NCBI RefSeq assembly: GCF_036884655.1 | Contig: NC_088344.1 | Coordinates: 35,901,001-35,965,000 of the forward strand | Direction of reading: 5' to 3' | DNA: 64,000 nucleotides | Origin: Musa acuminata AAA Group | Lineage: Eukaryota; Streptophyta; Magnoliopsida; Zingiberales; Musaceae | In this document: one piece after another, positions 26,288 to 39,300 of the stretch | Layout of the letters: each line of letters starts with the position of its first letter | Position numbering within the stretch: position 1 is the first letter of the stretch | Position numbers and translations under genes: made by a program | The notes under the pieces: model-generated | What the model saw: the letters and a program-made list of their open reading frames with translations, nothing else | Database searches by the model: none | Told to the model about the DNA's origin: nothing

Positions 26288-26853
26288 CTTGTGGACGAGT
26301 CGCGTTGGTGCGCAGGGAAAGATGGAGTGGCCGGCGATGAGTAAGCGGTAGCATCAGCGCACGCTCGTGGTGGGCTGTGTCGCTACGTACTCGCGCTCAT
26401 CCTCCCATGCGGTGCAAACCACACGGGAGGGAGTTAGTGGCTGTGGATCAACACGTACTGTGGCCGTAACCCTTTCATGATTTCCCACATCTCTGTTCTT
26501 TTTTCATACTTTCCTGAAATCAACATCTAGCATCGTCAAATTGTTATCTTCTATCATGATCGAAAAGCATGTGAGAATGAACCCTAGACTTTTACATATC
26601 AATAAAATATTATTTGAGCGATCCTAAGTTTAGGTTCACAATTGGTTTACCTATAGTTACATGCACCAATTTATTCCCAAAAACTGGCAGACATTTGTCT
26701 CAGGTTACATAATCACGTCATTATAACGACAATAATACAGAGCTCTCACTTAATAGACATGTATGTTAATAGCTTTCCAAATAAATAATTAACTGTATCA
26801 CATGAAGTATACTGATTCTGATTAGGATCAAGAGCTATGCACAGGAGATTGTT

Positions 26854-28331
26854 CTAACATACAGGATTTCCGGTGGGTGGTTGGCCTTGCTGCACAGAGA
26901 GTGGGGGCCGAACATTACGCTCCTGCAGAAGATGATGATCGAAAGCATCAGACATTGGTTTCGAGTAAAGAAATTTGATGCTGGTGTACTACCAGAGAGC
27001 CATGAAAACAAGAATCATGCCCGTAATGTAATCAATGTAAAATGTTCTATGATGCTTGTAAACATAAGAGAAGTTTCTCTAGTTAATGTTGAGTGTCTCC
27101 TTGTGAGCCCAGTTCAGGTTCTAAGCAGGCAATAACATCATAAACTACAAGCAGCAATTATGCATGATGTTAACTGGATCATAAGGAGAATCATGAAAGT
27201 TTTTCATTTCCAAATCTTTATTCTGTTGTAGCTCTATTTGCTTTAAACGGCCTAACGAAAAACAAAGCCGGTCTTAAACTATTGCACTATAACCAAATTG
27301 CATGTAAGAAGTGCAGACTAGAGAAAGTGAAATGTGGTGCTAAAATGGTTTTATAGCCAGCCAACAAGATATTTCTCTGAATAGAACTGGAAACAATGAT
27401 ATCTTGTGTTGTGCCCCACTGAAGATCTAGTACGAGATGAAGATAGCCATGAAACTCGATTCTCCCATAACTAAGTTTAGTTACTTCACTACTGAATTGA
27501 AGGCGTAACACAAAACAGAAGTAGGAGCATAGGACTTGTCATCATCAGATAACCACCTGCATTCCTATAAATCACAAAATGAGCGGTAACCAGGAGTGTT
27601 CAGTGCACGATTTTATATCACAATCAATATGTAGACAAAAAACATCTACAAAACTCAAGCAGTTGTTGAACAATCCTTTCATCCTTATATTTCCTGTGAA
27701 CAAATATCAAAATTGAGCTCAGACCATACAATGATAAAAGTATTTAGAAAATAAATAATCTAGACCCAGGTTTGCCTCGTTTCAATGATCTAGTTGGACC
27801 GGTATACCGGTTCACACCGATGTACCATGTGTTAGTTCACCGGTATGTATCGATGTTTTGGAGAGGAAGAAAACGAATAAGAATGAGAAGGGAAAAGGAA
27901 GAAAGGAGGAAGCGGAGGAAGAAGGAAAAGGAGAAAGTGATGGAGGAAGAAGAAGATGAAGAAAATAGAGGCGACAAAGGAGAAGAGGGGAAAAAGAGGT
28001 GGGAGTGTCCCTAGGAAGAAGAAAAAACATGACAGCAATGTCGTGAAGCAGCAGCTACGGCAGCGGTGTCGCGAAGCAACAGCAACATTGAATGCGAGAA
28101 GAGTCACATTCACGAGCCTTAGTTTCTATTTTTAAAGTTTTTTTTTTCTTCTTTTAATGCTGAGTTGGATAGCCCCATGGCTACTTTTTTTTCTTTCTGA
28201 GTTGGATCGAGCCACCTAAAACAAGGGTGGTCCACATCAAGGTCTGCAATTTCGTACCGTACCGGAGTTTCGACGTTCGCTCGTTACGATACGAAACTGT
28301 ATACCGAGCGATATACCGTTTGGTATACAGC

Positions 28332-28416
<85 letters not shown>

Positions 28417-28586
28417 TTTTTATTTTTATTTTTTTAAAGGCGACGTCGCATCGCCTCGACGACGTCACCTTTTCCTTCCCCACGCGGGACGACGTCGCCT
28501 CGTTTATTTAAATATATAAATATATATATATAATCCGAAAAAGGCGACGTCACGTCACCTCGACAACGTAGCCGAAAAAGGCACCT

Positions 28587-28617
<31 letters not shown>

Positions 28618-31600
28618 GTTTTTTGTTGTTTTTTTTTTTCGTTCCGCCCGGTAGCGGGCGGTCCGCGTACCGATATGCCGTCGGACCGGTACGTACCGCC
28701 CATAACAGGCGGTATCATTCGGTATTGCCTACCTTGGTCCATATACCGGTCCATGCCCGAACCAGTCTGTACTGCCCACTTCATACCGATTTGGGTGGTA
28801 CAACAATCGTTGATCTAGACCACTATTCCATAAATTTTCTATATGTGAATATTGTTCAGTATTAAGAGATAATTACATGAAAAAGGCAAAGATCAAATGA
28901 ATGACCAATATCAAATTTCATTTTCATAAGCAATGACTAACGAGAGGAGTGGAATTCCCTTGTAACTCGAGTTATATGAAAACTCCAGCTCACAACTCCC
29001 TTGAGTTGACATCAATGTTTTACATGTGTATGTGTGTCTTCATGTTCAGCTTACTGGAAGCATCATGCTCCGTCACAAAAAGTAAATCAGAATCAAGGAA
29101 AGAGTCAAAGTCTCACCACTATTTACCAAAAGGGCAGAAAAGTTTGCATCACTGGCTTAGCCTATGAACACTGATCACAGGGGCAGCTATGTCCATGGTA
29201 CTTGAGCACAGAACGTATATCAGGGTTAGCAATTTCCTTTCTTTGTCTATCAAGGGAGTTTAATTAACTAAACGCAAGCAGGAATGATGCAATCAGACTA
29301 GACTCAGATATTTTACTGATATGGGACAACAGCTCAACTGAATGAGACATCTAAAATCTAAATGTTGTTCATCGAATGAACTTCCACGTTCAGTTATCAA
29401 TGGTTCAATCGAAATGAAAGAAAGAAGTCAAAATCAGATCTATGTTTTGGCTAAGCCAGATCAATTGATAGACTTTCCACTGGTATGGGACAACACCTCA
29501 ACCGATTGAGATATCTAAATGTTGTTCATCGAATGAACTTCGACGTTGAGTTATCAACAGTTCAATGAAAATAAAAGAAAGAAGTCAAAGGCCATAGTGC
29601 AAAGAAAAGTCTTGGCTAAGCCAGAAGTCCTTTTCCATTCGTTCTTTCCTTCTGCTTATGACTATAATTATAAAAGCAGACATAAAAATAGAGATGAATG
29701 GAATGGTACACTGAGCAGTATGTTCTCATAAAAGTAATAAACAGCTGTATAAATCAAGTGTTTACTTACTCCAATTTTAGTAATGAAGCAGCATGAAGAA
29801 CATCTCACAGATGGAGCTCCATAGGGGTACATCAATAGAACAGAACATCTCCCGCATTTCACATTGCCAACCTGATGAGCTACAACACAATTTCTATTAA
29901 TAACCGGTGTTAATAAAAAATATCATTGAAATAATCTGCAATATAATACCATTGGTGTCCTTATGCAAGATGATCAGCAAGATGAGGAATTAGAGGAGGA
30001 AATAAAATTATTTGGCAAGAATAGAAAAAGACAAACTTCTGTGAACCACAATATGTTGAATAATACATGAAAACTCATGACCACAAATGTATCAGGCTCT
30101 CGAGCAAAGGACTGCCATCATGGGTCAATAGGTAAATCTCTATAGAGCAATTTTGATACATGTTTGCACACTAAACCAAGGTTCGTAATTTCGCACCGTA
30201 TTGAAGTATCGAGCTCAGCTCAGTGTGGTATGGTATGAGTATACCAAGCAATACGCTCTAGCGTCGCGCTCGGTATATGTATATATATATATATATATAC
30301 AAAATAAAAAAGTTATAAAAAAAAAAAGGTGATGTCCCTCATTTCTTCTCCCTACGAAACCTCGACGACGTCGCCGAGGCTTCTTCTCCCCACGCAGATG
30401 AGGAGAAGTCGCCAACGACGCCGAGGCCTCGTCGCCTCAAATGAGGAGGAGACGACCTCTCATCTACGGCGTCTAGCAAGAGAGGGCGACAACGGATCGG
30501 GATCGTCGAGGGAGAGCGGTGCCGGATCTCCAGGTTCTCCCTTTTCTTCTTTCTTCTTCATCTTCTTCCTTCTCCCTCAGCTAACATCGTCCAGTAGCAG
30601 GCGGCAATAGTCAAAATTGACCATCACCTACCGATTTCGCATGGTACAGGGGCGGAAACAGCCCCAATCGACGGTACCACCTGATAGCGGATGGTCCGCG
30701 TACCGGTCTATTGGTGGACCAGTACGTACTGCCCGGTACGAACGGTAACATTCGAAATTAAAAACCCAGTACTGAACATTAAAAAATAACATTTGTAATT
30801 GAAAGAAATAGCCTCTTGTCGAACATAAAAAGAGAAGGTTCAACAGCTTGCCATATTGGAAAATGTCCTAAGAAGAGAGATTATTGTGGAAAGAAACGAA
30901 AGTTGATTGACATAAACTTACATTGAAAGGGAATGATACAGCACCTATACTCAGACGACATAAGCTTTAGAAATGAAAGTTAAAGATTTCATGTTCCTAC
31001 AATTTTTGAATTGGGATTGACATTGAAGAATGAAACTACATTTTTTGCACACAAATAAGCAGAAAAAGGATAAAATTATGGCAGTCAGTGAAAAATAACT
31101 TGCATGTGCAGACTAAAGGACAAAATTGAAGCATGTACCTTCAAGTACAAGATTAATTGTCTGACAGGAAGCACACTGGACATAAGTTGCATTCCGAGGA
31201 TAAGACAGAAGTTGGCGACAACCACCACAGACCATCTGACCCATTTCTGATTTTAAATTTGAAACATTAGAAACTGAAAATCAAGGAAATGCAGGTTGGG
31301 AATAAAAATTAAATGATTACCAAGAGAAAATTATCATATTGTGTAATCACTAGTTCATTGTATGAATGTGCTAATTATAGTAAATAAAAGAGGCTCGTAG
31401 TCAAAGTAACAGATGATTCTAACTAGATCTGAACCCATATGCTTTCAGCCAAGTAAATTATATCAACAAGTCATCGAATGAATGATTAACCAAACAAAGC
31501 AATTACAACGGGGGAATATAAATTGCTGTGTTTGGTTAATCATTCATATTTGATCGAGCCCAACTCTGTCAAATTAGAGTTATTAATAAATCAAATACAG

Positions 31601-34337
31601 AAAAAGCTTTCATGTTTGACGGATGCACATGAAAACTCAATGTACCTGATTACTACTCAGTTTCTACAAAGTTAAGAGAACATGAGTTAGTGAAAGTAAA
31701 AATTTTGCAAAACATTCTTTATGTTATTATATTATCTAGGTTCATTAATGGCACAAAAATTTTGCAACTCTGTGACAAATCTCTAATAAATTTGCCTTCA
31801 AATAACCAATACGTGGTAACGTCCAAAAGATTTTGGTAAGAAGTAACAATTAGCTTGCAGGACCAGTACTAGACATCTGTAGTACTAAATTGTGATATCA
31901 TTTATTTCCAAAACTTTTGATAGTGAATATGAATCAATAGTTGCTACCAACAATCATCATTTTGGGTATTGGACCAATTCCAATGATTTGGTCGGACATA
32001 ACTGGTCCATACCGGTGTTTTGAAAAGGAAGAGAAAGGGGTAATAAAGACAGAGGAGGAGGAAGGAGAAAGGAGGAGGAAGGAAAAGGAGGAAGGAAAAG
32101 GGAGGAGGAAGAGAAAGAAAGAGGAGGGAGGGAGAGGAGGGAGAGGAGGGAGAGGAGGGAGGAAGAGGAGGAAGTGTAACCATCTGTCGATAACACACGG
32201 CAAGTGGCGGGCGACGAGCGATGACATCGATAGCACGAGGGTAGACGCACTCATGTTCAAGCGAAGAGGGCTTGCAATAGAATGTTCGAGCAAAGAGGGC
32301 TCGTGAGCACATTTGGACAAAGAGGACTCATGTTCGAATAAACAGGTAGGAGCGAACTCATTTTAATGGGTCGAAGCAAACCGCCCAAAAAAGGGCCGGT
32401 CCGCATACCAATTCACACCTGGACCAGTACTTACCAATCGTTTGATCTGAGAGAAATGACCATCCTTGGTTACTACATTGGTCCCCCATTTATGACATCA
32501 TGTTCATCACCATGTAGCTTATATTGTCAATTTTTGTGTTAATATTTAATGAAGCAAAGCAATTTCCAATTAACTAGTTTATATATATGTACATATACAT
32601 ATCAAAAAATTTATTAGAGAAATAAAGTATCTCGACAATTAAGCTCTAGACCAATTATGTAGAATAAAATATCCAAACCAGTAAGCTCTATACTAATTAT
32701 GTATCTGGCACTTCTCCCTTCAGAGTCCACATTGATCAATGGTACCACCATTTTCAGATCCTCTGTGGAATCTTATATTGTACTTTTTGTAGGTGATCCA
32801 GTGATGTATCTTCACTTCCAAAGCAGATATTCACCATCACAATAACCAATGCATTTTACAGTTCCTACCTCCTAGATATTTACATAGCATTATGCAATCT
32901 GTCATTGAACTTCTGTGTTATTATTACAAACATCCACATTGAAAATATAAAATTGATTGTTACCATTGTGGTCACAAACTGGCATTCCAACCCTCACAAA
33001 AATTGAAGCTAAAGCATCACGTTAGCATAGATTATCTATAGATAGAGTTCAAACCCTAGTAACTCATCCAACCTTTCTATCATGATATTTTTTTGTTGTA
33101 GACCAACAAAAAGGAACTAATATATTTTAGGGCAAGGAGACACGAAAAAAGAGATAAAAATATTATTTTTCTTTTTCCATATGATGTTGCACCGATGTTA
33201 CAATTATGAAAGACAGTGCCTGCATATCATTAACAGACTCACCTCCTCCGCTCAAAGAGATGATGCTAATTTGTGTTACTCGAATCCCAAAAGCATTAAA
33301 AAAAAATTAAGTTTGAGTCATATAAATTTAGGACATTATTCGATTCGTTTGGAGCAGAAGGGAAAACCCAACCTGTAGTTTGAGCTGGTGAAAGGAGTGC
33401 AGGAGGTTGTGATTGCAGCGGAGCCGAAGGTTCCCACGCGGGCGGAACTTCTTCATCCGGGCCGTTCGTCAGGTCCCTTCCCCTTCTCTCCCACCCTTGA
33501 GGAGCTTCCTCGGCCGGGCCACTCGTCATTGCCCCTTCCCTCCTCTCCCAACCAGGAGGAACATCTCCTTCGGCCGGGCCGCTCGTCGAATCCCCTTCCC
33601 TCCTCTCCCAACCAGGAGGAACATCTTCGTCGGCCGGGCCGCTCGTCGAATCCCCTTCCCTCCTCTCCCAACCAGGAGGAACATCTTCGTCGGCCGGGCC
33701 GCTCGTCAAATCCACTTCCCTCCTCTCCCAACCAGGAGGAACATCTTCTTTGGCCGGGCTGCTCGTCGGGTCCCCTTCCCTCCTCTCCCAACCAGGAGGA
33801 ACATCTTCGGCCGGGCTGCTTGTCGGATCCCTTTTCCTCGTCTCCCACCCAGGAGGAACATCTTCGGCCAGGCAGCTACTCTGATCCCTTTCCCTTGTCT
33901 CCCATCCCGGAGGAACTTCTTCGGACGGACTGCTCGTCGGATCCCTCTCCTTCGCCTCCCACGCAGGAGGAGCTTCTTCGGCCGGGCTGCTTCTCGGATC
34001 CCTTTTCCTCCTCTCCCATCCAGGAGGAACATCTTCGGCCGGGCTGCTCATCGAATCCCTCTCCCTCGTCTCCCACCCAGGAGGAGCTTCTTCGGCGGAG
34101 CTGGTCGTCGGATCCCCTACCCTCCTCTCCCAACCTGGAGGAACTTCTTCTTCGGCCGGGCCGCTCATCTTATCCCCTTTCCTCGTCTCCCACCCAGGAG
34201 GAGCTTCTTCGCCCCGTCCCGCTGGTGGGATCGCCTTCCCTGGGCTCCAACCCGGACGGAGCTTCTTCGGCCGAGGCCCTCGCCGGATCCCTTTCCCTGG
34301 ACTCCCACCCAGGAGGCGCTTCTTTTTCGACCGGCAT
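26854..34337 (-). CDS. LOL: LSD1-like zinc-finger protein (LOL2 type) with a greatly expanded PPGWE-repeat N-terminus
   Basis: Four exons on the minus strand: 33373-34337, 31139-31246, 29770-29879, 26854-26922, with GT-AG sites and matching phases (1, 1, 0). Exon 2 encodes the first zf-LSD1 finger (MVCGGCRQLLSYP...QCASC), exon 3 the second (VKCGRCSVLLMYPYGAPSVR) and exon 4 the tail VRPPLSVQQGQPP ending in TAG. The order finger, finger, RPPLSVQQG matches plant LOL2-type proteins, regulators of cell death and stress responses acting as scaffolds or transcription cofactors (family knowledge). Exon 1 is about 16 copies of a 19-20 residue unit with core EDVPPGWERREGD. The ATG at 34337 is in the repeat frame, but a one-base excess near 34210-34220 breaks that frame; the next in-frame ATG is at 34168. 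Either the allele starts there (about 265 repeat residues), or this is a sequencing slip or a decaying gene. Introns 2 and 3 hold MITEs. Confidence 0.85.
27767..28812. mobile_element. Outer small element, interrupted by a hAT-type MITE
   Basis: The stretch is bounded by direct repeats ATCTAGACC at 27758-27766 and 28813-28821. It starts CAGGTTTGCC and ends CAATCGTTG. The left half has TACCGG motifs and a long purine tract (27860-28010). The sequence resumes after the inner element at 28745. The terminal inverted repeats are weak, so superfamily is uncertain. Confidence 0.55.
28238..28736 (-). mobile_element. hAT-type MITE nested in another element
   Basis: Starts CAAGGTCTGCAATTTCG and ends GGTATTGCCTACCTTG. 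Target duplications are GTCCACAT (28230-28237) and GTCCATAT (28737-28744). It holds (TA)n at about 28337-28411, a shorter one at 28597-28617, and GGCGACGTCGC motifs. It is inverted relative to the copies at 7673 and 39874. Confidence 0.8.
29880..31138. other. LOL intron 2 with one MITE
   Basis: 1.26 kb intron containing the MITE at 30177-30769; the rest shows nothing recognisable. Confidence 0.6.
30177..30769 (-). mobile_element. hAT-type MITE, diverged copy
   Basis: Starts CAAGGTTCGTAATTTCG and ends TTAAAAACCCAG. Candidate target duplications CACTAAAC (30169-30176) and TACTGAAC (30770-30777) match at 6 of 8 bases. The interior holds GTCGCCGAGG motifs, a short (TA)n (30276-30299) and CGGTAC-rich ends like the other copies. 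Confidence 0.65.
31247..33372. other. LOL intron 1 with a degenerate purine-rich element
   Basis: 2.1 kb intron. About 31965-32475 resembles the outer element at 27767: GGTATTGGACCAATTCC, TGGTCCATACCGGTG, then a purine tract of GGAGGGAGAGGAGG repeats at 32030-32175, then GGTCCGCATACC. No exact ends. The remainder is AT-rich without features. Confidence 0.5.
33480..34330 (-). repeat. Coding tandem repeat, about 16 units of 57-60 bp, inside LOL exon 1
   Basis: On the plus strand the unit reads CCCCTTCCCTCCTCTCCCAA, then CCAGGAGGAACATCTTCG and GGCCGGGCCGCTCGTCG. The central units (33530-33790) are nearly identical 60-mers, while the edges are more diverged, as expected from unequal exchange or slippage. 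Unit length is a multiple of three, so opposite-strand frames are also open for more than 300 codons; those are by-products. Confidence 0.92.
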
Positions 34338-34435
34338 AAAGCCAATCTTCACTGATATATTCGACAAATATGTGAATTAGTCCTCCGTATATCTATTATT
34401 TCATCTTAGTTTTTGAGATAAAATAAGGTCCGAAA

Positions 34436-34439
<4 letters not shown>

Positions 34440-34479
<40 letters not shown>
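34440..34479. repeat. (TA)n microsatellite
   Basis: About 20 TA units just upstream of the LOL start, in the likely promoter region. Confidence 0.95.
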
Positions 34480-34482
<3 letters not shown>

Positions 34483-36366
34483 TGAAATTATAGTTATTGT
34501 TGCATAAAAAATAATTAAATTATTTATATAAAAAAATGATCATTAAATTACCTTCATCCAATATAGAAACATATGAAAATGTTTTGCTTGATTAAAGAAC
34601 ATTAAATATCTTTGAATGCTCGTATCCTAGGATTGATGCATTTGGATTCCCTCCGATAAGCTCGTGAAATTTCAAGTCCAAAAAAACCTTGGAGAGGGAG
34701 TTGATGGTGAAGCGATATAAGTCGACAAAGCTGGTGAGTCGACTCGATGACATAAAACAATTGATAATTGAGGTGAGGGCTAACCGACACTGCTTCAACT
34801 ATATGTTGCTAAAGTTGGACACAAAGATTATCGCATTCCGTGTTGAGAAGGTTCAGCTACAAAAAATGGTTGAGGGGTTTCCCAAGCAACTTAGAGTCGA
34901 AAAGACTCAATAACCCAAATATGATGTCGAGTGAGTAGTTAAGTATAAGGCGTCAAAAGGGTTTGAGAAAGGTTTAACCCTAACTCTCTTTCATTGCCCC
35001 CACTCCAATCTCACACTAATGGAGGTCCTTAATAGCAAGACAATCAGAGAGGTCATCCTCATCGAATCTGATGAAACCAATGATCGCAAGTACTTCACCC
35101 CTCCTGCAAAAGAAGATGAAGTCGAGTTTGATGAAAAGGAGAAGGGGGAGTTCACCAAGTAGACCATAACCATTTTCTTGATGTTCTTAGCCATTGATCC
35201 ATCTTGAAGAGCTGAACTCATACATCTCGAAGGAGCTCAATCGATGGCTCCTTTGGTCCCTCTTACTCTTGGGTTATAGGAGATTTCTAAAGTACAATTA
35301 CAATTTTGGCTAATGATATTAGAGGATGAGCAAGTGGTGATGGGTTGCTCAACGAATCTTAAAATAGTTGATAAAAGAGTTGAGGATCGGGTATTTGACA
35401 AGTGAGAGGAGCAAGAGTCCTATCAAAGGCCCAAGCTAAATCTGCCTTAGGAGGATCGATATTGGTAATTTTGGCAAGAGGGCATTCGTCACGATCGGAC
35501 TCAAACCTCCCCGTTTGCTCAATTCATTCGGCTCATTTGACTCGTTTGATTTATTCTATTCGTTTCACTCGTTTAGTTCATTCGAAACTTGATGATTTAA
35601 CTCGGAAGGTCTTAAAAAAATTTCCTGAGACAATGATCCAATATGTTAGTGGTATATTCAAATTGTCGAAGCTAAAATGATGATTCGAATCCAACTAAGA
35701 TCCATTCTAAGTCAGTCTCAGTCTAAGTCACAATTCGTAATGTGTCGAACCTATAAAAACCGTGGGATATTCTCAACAAATGTCTCTTAGACGTTTAAAT
35801 TAGTTTTTGAGTTTAGACTAATCGATCAATGTTAAAAATAAACTCCTCAAGAGTGTCCTTAGGGACCCCTTTTATTAGTAACCTCGAAAAAGATTATATC
35901 TATGATTATTTATGATTGGAGAGAGACACGTGATATTTTAATCTAAGTCATCATACGATATTCGTTGTACATTATCGTATTAATTGATCATATCAATCAT
36001 AAGATTTGATTGATTGATTATTATGTGTCTCCTTATCGTCGTATTGACTGATCGATTATATTTTATAATAAATTTTAAAAAAAACCTACATGGTTAAAGA
36101 GGATAACAAATATTTGGCTCGTTTAAAAAAAAACATAAATCTAAGGCATATTTTTTATTTTAACAAATATCATCCTTAAGAAAAAAAAATATATTCGCCA
36201 CCCATTTTTTATAAATTCGGGTAATATTTCTCGTCATTTATTAATATCAGCGTTAATTTGCGTGCCCTTCGAACGGTGCCTTAATAGATGAGCATAAATA
36301 ATTGCACCCTCGCTTTTTGCTTGCTCGCTTCTCGACAGCCTTCGCTACTGCCACCACCAGTAGCCG
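34480..36366. other. Unassigned intergenic sequence, probably decayed retroelement
   Basis: Short open pieces at 34689-34913 (a lysine-rich, coiled-coil-like frame), 35021-35164 (acidic, DEVEFDEKEKGEF) and 35402-35680 are in one direction and separated by stops. They may be gag-like remnants, but I recognise no domain. 35520-35580 contains a CTCGTTT/TTCATTCG-type short repeat. Confidence 0.3.
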
Positions 36367-39300
36367 ATGGAGAGCGCACAGGCTACCGGCGGCGGAGCCC
36401 CCGGACGCTTGCCGGCACCTGGTCCGTTGGCTGGTGCAAGTCGGCGTACTGATGTGTCCGCTGTCCCCGCCGACGTCAATCTGGCCCTGCTTGTGTATCC
36501 CATCAGCTTGGAGCCGGAGCTCAATCTGGTGGTCTACTGCATCGAGCTCGGCTCCGGTTTCGCTGCGGACGGATACTCCGTGTATCTCACCTTCACCGTT
36601 GGCGTAGCCGGCTCCTGGGGCGACAACCTCACCCGTCATCTGCGTCGTGGGAGGGCACAACTCCGACGACTATGGCACCTGCCGCATCCTCCTCCATACC
36701 ATCGGCTTCTCCGAGGTCACCGAGTTGGTTTCCGATTTCAAAGAGCAAGAGCGTGGATTTTGTCAGATTGGCTTATATATCGGCTTGTAATTTGTAGGAG
36801 GTGGTATATAATTTGGAGTGGACGATGATCCACACGGCGATCTCGTCGGACTTGAAGCAGAGCTTGCCCGTATACTTCAATCGTCAGCATCAGCCGCAGC
36901 TTGTCGGGGATCCACACCTACCTTCGTGATCGAGCACATTGCATACTTCCTCGCGCCCAAATAGGTAGCCTTGGACATTCTGCTAAATGCTAATTTGATA
37001 TCTTGGTACAGAGGATAATAAGCCAGAATCATTTTAGTTACTATTTTGTTCGATTTCTACGATTGGACACTGATGATTACTAAAGCATGTGGAATCAACC
37101 GATCGTTTCTTTTCAATTGCAAGTGTTTGATCAGATTACCTAAAGTTATATTCAATCTCAATGCTTGTGATTGCAAACCGCATTTAACTTTATGTTTATC
37201 TGTCTAATTGTTGAGCGTCTCTGTCGCCTTTGCTTACTGTTATCCTCCTAAACTACAGAAGTATGCTCTTTCCTGTTCTCTGAACATTTGCCTGTCATCT
37301 TCTGTCAGTATTAATATTCTTGAATTCATCTCCCGGTCTAAGTCATTTGTATTCTACAAGCACACATAGTTAATACTTAATGCAATAGTCTACCCAGAAA
37401 AGTGCTACAAATTTCAGTCTTTCCTGTGGAGCTGAATTGTACAGTTAGATGGTTGATAGTTTCTTTAGCTCCTGGCAATGTGTGCACATGGTTGTGTGCT
37501 CACTCTGCATGGGTGTTTCATCGATATCTAACAGTGGTCTAGTTAGTCATCAGTAGAGTCACTCGTACTCAGTAATAGATTTAACCTGAATTCGAGAGTC
37601 AATTACGATATTAATATCTATTGACAATCTTTCCATGAAAATGTCAGAGGAATCTGATTAAGTACAATGGCTAATGGTTTTAACTAATATGAAAAATCTA
37701 AGTAATAGAAAATATATATACTGTCAATTATTTGTAGTTAAATTGAACAGGTCTGTACTGACAGAGTATGCTCAAGTTAGATTGTGGGTATGTGTGTGTG
37801 TGTGAATAGGAAATAATGATTGCCATTTGTTTCTGCATAATATACCTGCCTTATAGATCTTTTCTTGCTTGCATATTGTGAATTCTATCAGCTTCCACTT
37901 TCAGGATATGGGAAACTTGGAATGGATGAGAAGTTTCTCTTTTATGCATGTTGTTATCATCATTTTTGAATTTGGTAAGCACAAAAGCTAACTCATTAGT
38001 TAGTTCTCTGATGCTGTCAATTTTTGGTTACGGAATCGTAGCAGCGTAAACTGTATGTGATTGTGGTAGAATTTAATTTTAGGTATCATTCCTTCAGTTT
38101 TGCAGCAATTTTAGGTAGGCAATACAGTTCCGGGTACTGTTAACTGATATGCCCAGTAAGAGATCACTGAATAAGCTCTGTGACAAAGACTGATGTCCTG
38201 AGAGTCTTTGTAGACCCAAACATCTACATCTTTAGATACAATCATATGTGCATTCTTGTGGACTTGATACCATTGAGGGCTGAGGCTGAGCTGCTAATAG
38301 TTATGATCTGAATATGATTGCTATAGGCAATATTCTTGGGACCTTTATTTTACTTCTAATTTGTATGTAATTATCATACAAAGGCTGTAAAGCCATTGTT
38401 AGTTGCAGGACTGAAACTGAGGGTAGCCAAAGCCCAGCGGGCCTTCATGGAGCTAGCAGATGCATGTGAGTATCCAATAGCCATTATTGCATCAGCTAAA
38501 GGTATGGTACCAGATCACCGTCCTCACTTCATTGGTGCTTAATAGTTGTACCATAAGTACCAACTTCTGTGGTGAGATTGTGGAATCAGCTGATGCAAAT
38601 GTGTTTGTTAGGTGAATGTTTAATGACTATAGCTGTGTGGGCTATTCCATGCTGAGAAGAAGCAGTGATTGGACAGCCTGACCGAGTTACTATTGATAAT
38701 GGTCTTTCCCTTTCATTGTGGGCTTTTTAACTGCATCTCGGAAGCTCAGGAAGAATACGACTACTTCGGTTAATTACTGGTGTATCTACAGCCTTCAAGC
38801 ATTCAAATGGGAGAATAATGAGCCTTTATGGGTCAATATCCTTTTTAAGCACATTCAGGCAAGTTTGCCATTATTATTCTTGCTATCAAATCATATTTCA
38901 TTTATTTGTTTTTCCCTTAACATGATTGAAATCTAAATTTTATTTTTCAGTCAAATACTAATTTCATTTCAGGTAATATACCCTCCTATATCATTTGGTA
39001 TCATTAAAAAAAAAAAGAGCACCAACCGTTACGAACTTATATTGGTATGACATCAGTCCTTGGTTGCAAAACACCTTTTATTTTGTTCTTCTTCTTCCTT
39101 CACTTTTTTGAGGGGTTGACTACTTCAGTGACATTCAAAACTTTGTTGTGTATAGCTAATTTTGACAAAAAGTACATAATTGTTGCATTTTTTTATCACC
39201 ATTTTCAACACCAACCTTCTCCCATCTTAAAAATATCAAAGAGCATCTTTGTTCACAACAAATGCATAATTCTAATTAGGTTCAGTATTGTACTACTTGT

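Larger units (their letters stand above)
26923..29769. other. LOL intron 3, enlarged by nested MITEs
   Basis: 2.85 kb intron. Its left (26923-27757) and right (28822-29769) parts carry nothing recognisable except a short internal duplication around 29330-29570 (GAGATATCTAAATGTTGTTC / TCGAATGAACTTC). The centre is occupied by the nested elements at 27767-28812. Confidence 0.6.

Noticed and set aside
31934..32320. Overlapping 97-128 codon frames on both strands
   Set aside because: They come from the purine tract of a degenerate element; all are low complexity.
33388..34380. Plus-strand open frames of 330 and 308 codons
   Set aside because: They are by-products of the LOL coding repeat, whose unit is a multiple of three. 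The minus frame alone splices in phase to zinc-finger exons.
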